Origin: Mya arenaria
Lineage: Eukaryota > Mollusca > Bivalvia > Myida > Myidae
Length of the DNA: 64,000 nucleotides
NCBI RefSeq assembly: GCF_026914265.1
Contig: NC_069136.1
Span: forward strand, 37,366,362 to 37,430,361
Reading direction: 5' to 3'
Shown: positions 62,637 to 64,000 of the stretch, piece by piece
Layout of the letters: the number at the start of each line of letters is the position of its first letter
Position numbering within the stretch: the stretch's first letter is position 1
Notes under the pieces: generated by a model
The model's input: only the letters and a program-made list of their open reading frames with translations
What the model was told of the DNA's origin: nothing
Databases searched by the model: none
Program-made: the position numbers and the translations under genes

Positions 62637-63307
62637 GTGAGTATTTTTACGATGCATGTACAAGAAGTTCGTTGACTTTTTTCATATTTATTTTGTTGTG
62701 TAGATTTTAAGCAAGGCCATTATTCTACTTAGACACATTTTTTCATTTTAGTAAATCAACCTCCATTTTTGATGCCTCAATGTGGCGAAAGTCAAAATGA
62801 TTGTTCAATAAGTTGTATCACTTTGTTGATAATACTGCTTCAAATTGTTTAAAGAAAATAAATTACTATTGTTGTTTCCTAGTATGGAATAATACTTAGC
62901 ATATTAAAGCATTCAATTCTGTGATTATGCAGAAATAACATTAAAAAGTGCAAAACGTGTTGACGAGATTCCTTTTGTAGCACAGAACCTTATGTCAATC
63001 ACTTCTTTCTCTGAGATTTTTTATCAGGAATGGATCTCCTTCTGGCTGTTGAGAATGTATATATAACGTAAATATATATTGAAAGAAAAATTGTGAGCTT
63101 AGCTTCCTTTTATAGGAGACATTAGATGTTTCTAAAAATTGGGGCCTGGCATAAAACTGATATATCACATACATAATACATGGACAAAATATGGTTGATA
63201 AATAATATCCATGCATGATTTAACATCATCACATCGTTATGTGTCGTACGCCGTCCCAGCGTTTTATGCCCATCTTACAAAAAGATAGTGCAAATTATGT
63301 CCGTGAA

Positions 63308-63398
63308 GTTGGCAGCCCAACAGACTGGCAGCGTACATTAGCAGACTGGCAGCGTGGTAGCCTGGCAGCGTGAAGTCAGCAGCACAGCAGACTGACAA
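63308..63398. repeat. Short imperfect repeat of AGACTGGCAGCGT
   Basis: CAGACTGGCAGCGT occurs twice, and TGGCAGCGTG again, within 90 bases. A related CAGCAGACTGAC follows. A small degenerate minisatellite. Confidence 0.55.
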
Positions 63399-63825
63399 AT
63401 TTAGTATTTTGCTCAATCTAGCTGATAACGGACGTGGCAGTGATTGTACTAGCCAAGCTTGATCTAAATACTTCATAAAGTTAAAAATAAATATCAAAAG
63501 AAGTCCTTCAACTTCTTAAAAATCCCTAGCATTTTCTTTTTATATTAACAATTACACTTGAAATTCACATCTGGTTACTTCTACATAGTTCTTTTTTCTT
63601 CTGAAACACACTTATAGGCATTAGAAGACAATGCAGACAGGGCGATATTCTTCAGTTACAAAATACCGAAACAATACACTAGTCAGCAGAAAGAACCCCT
63701 AGCACGCCAAGAAATAATCGCAAAATGTTGGCCTCGTCTATTATATTAAAAAGATAGAACTGTAAATCGTATTGAAAAGTAGTTTGATTTTTATCATTTT
63801 TCTGAGAATGTATTTCATGTATTTA

Positions 63826-64000
63826 TCGATGCACTATTACTCCCATTAAGAGTTAACATATTTAATACAATTGTTTTAATATACCCAAAAGGATGAACAA
63901 ATGAAAATAATGATGATTATGAAAGATACCTAGTTTAATTTAAAAGAAATGTGCAGAACACCTGGTATTGCTACCTTATGAGACCATAGTAAATCGCAGG
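63826..64000 (+). mobile_element. MITE, CACTCTTACTC family, cut by window edge
   Basis: GATGCACTATTACTCCCATT, AAAGGATGAACAAATG, TTATGAAAGATACC and ATTGCTACCTTATGAGACCA follow the family order. The rest lies beyond 64000. Confidence 0.7.

Overview
The window is eukaryotic, AT-rich and intron-containing. It most likely comes from a bivalve mollusc, by inference from its dispersed repeats (TTAA-flanked MITEs with CACTCT-type ends, tRNA-headed SINEs, and a Pearl/Helitron-like element with ~145-bp internal repeats) and from gene types common in bivalve assemblies. The species cannot be named from sequence alone.

Four gene models and one orphan exon are supported. (1) 11936-12042, minus: a first coding exon of an unidentified gene. 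(2) 15861-19309, plus: a complete six-exon Rab11/Rab25-type GTPase (234 aa, C-terminal CCKI). (3) 26145-32794, minus: a ZNFX1-like SF1 helicase with NFX1-type fingers and a C-terminal RZ finger, almost entirely in one 6.3-kb exon. Two opposite one-base frame shifts lie in its finger region. (4) 40210-43295, minus: a three-exon iduronate-2-sulfatase-like enzyme (509 aa) with signal peptide and CxPSR site. (5) 52136-62636, plus: the first four exons of an oxalate/formate- or monocarboxylate-type MFS transporter that runs off the right edge.

Layout: 1-11.9 kb is gene-poor, with hairpins, SINEs and MITEs. 12-19.3 kb holds the orphan exon and the Rab gene. 19.3-26.1 kb is repeats and microsatellites. 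26.1-32.8 kb is the ZNFX1-like gene. 33-40.2 kb is repeats. 40.2-43.3 kb is the sulfatase. 43.6-50.6 kb is a large array of 46-bp repeats, split by a 1.44-kb insertion that looks like a solo LTR. 50.9-51.8 kb is an 86-bp tandem array. 52.1-64 kb is the transporter, whose 8-kb second intron carries a 2-kb Helitron/Pearl-like element, MITEs and two decayed copies of exon 3.

The genes do not form a pathway: vesicle traffic, RNA-based immunity or surveillance, lysosomal glycosaminoglycan breakdown and small-molecule transport sit side by side, as is usual in animal genomes. I found no convincing undescribed biological system. The most interesting signals are structural: a foldback element present twice, a MITE end abutting a splice acceptor, decayed exon duplicates, compensating frame shifts in an antiviral-type gene, and the interrupted 46-bp array.
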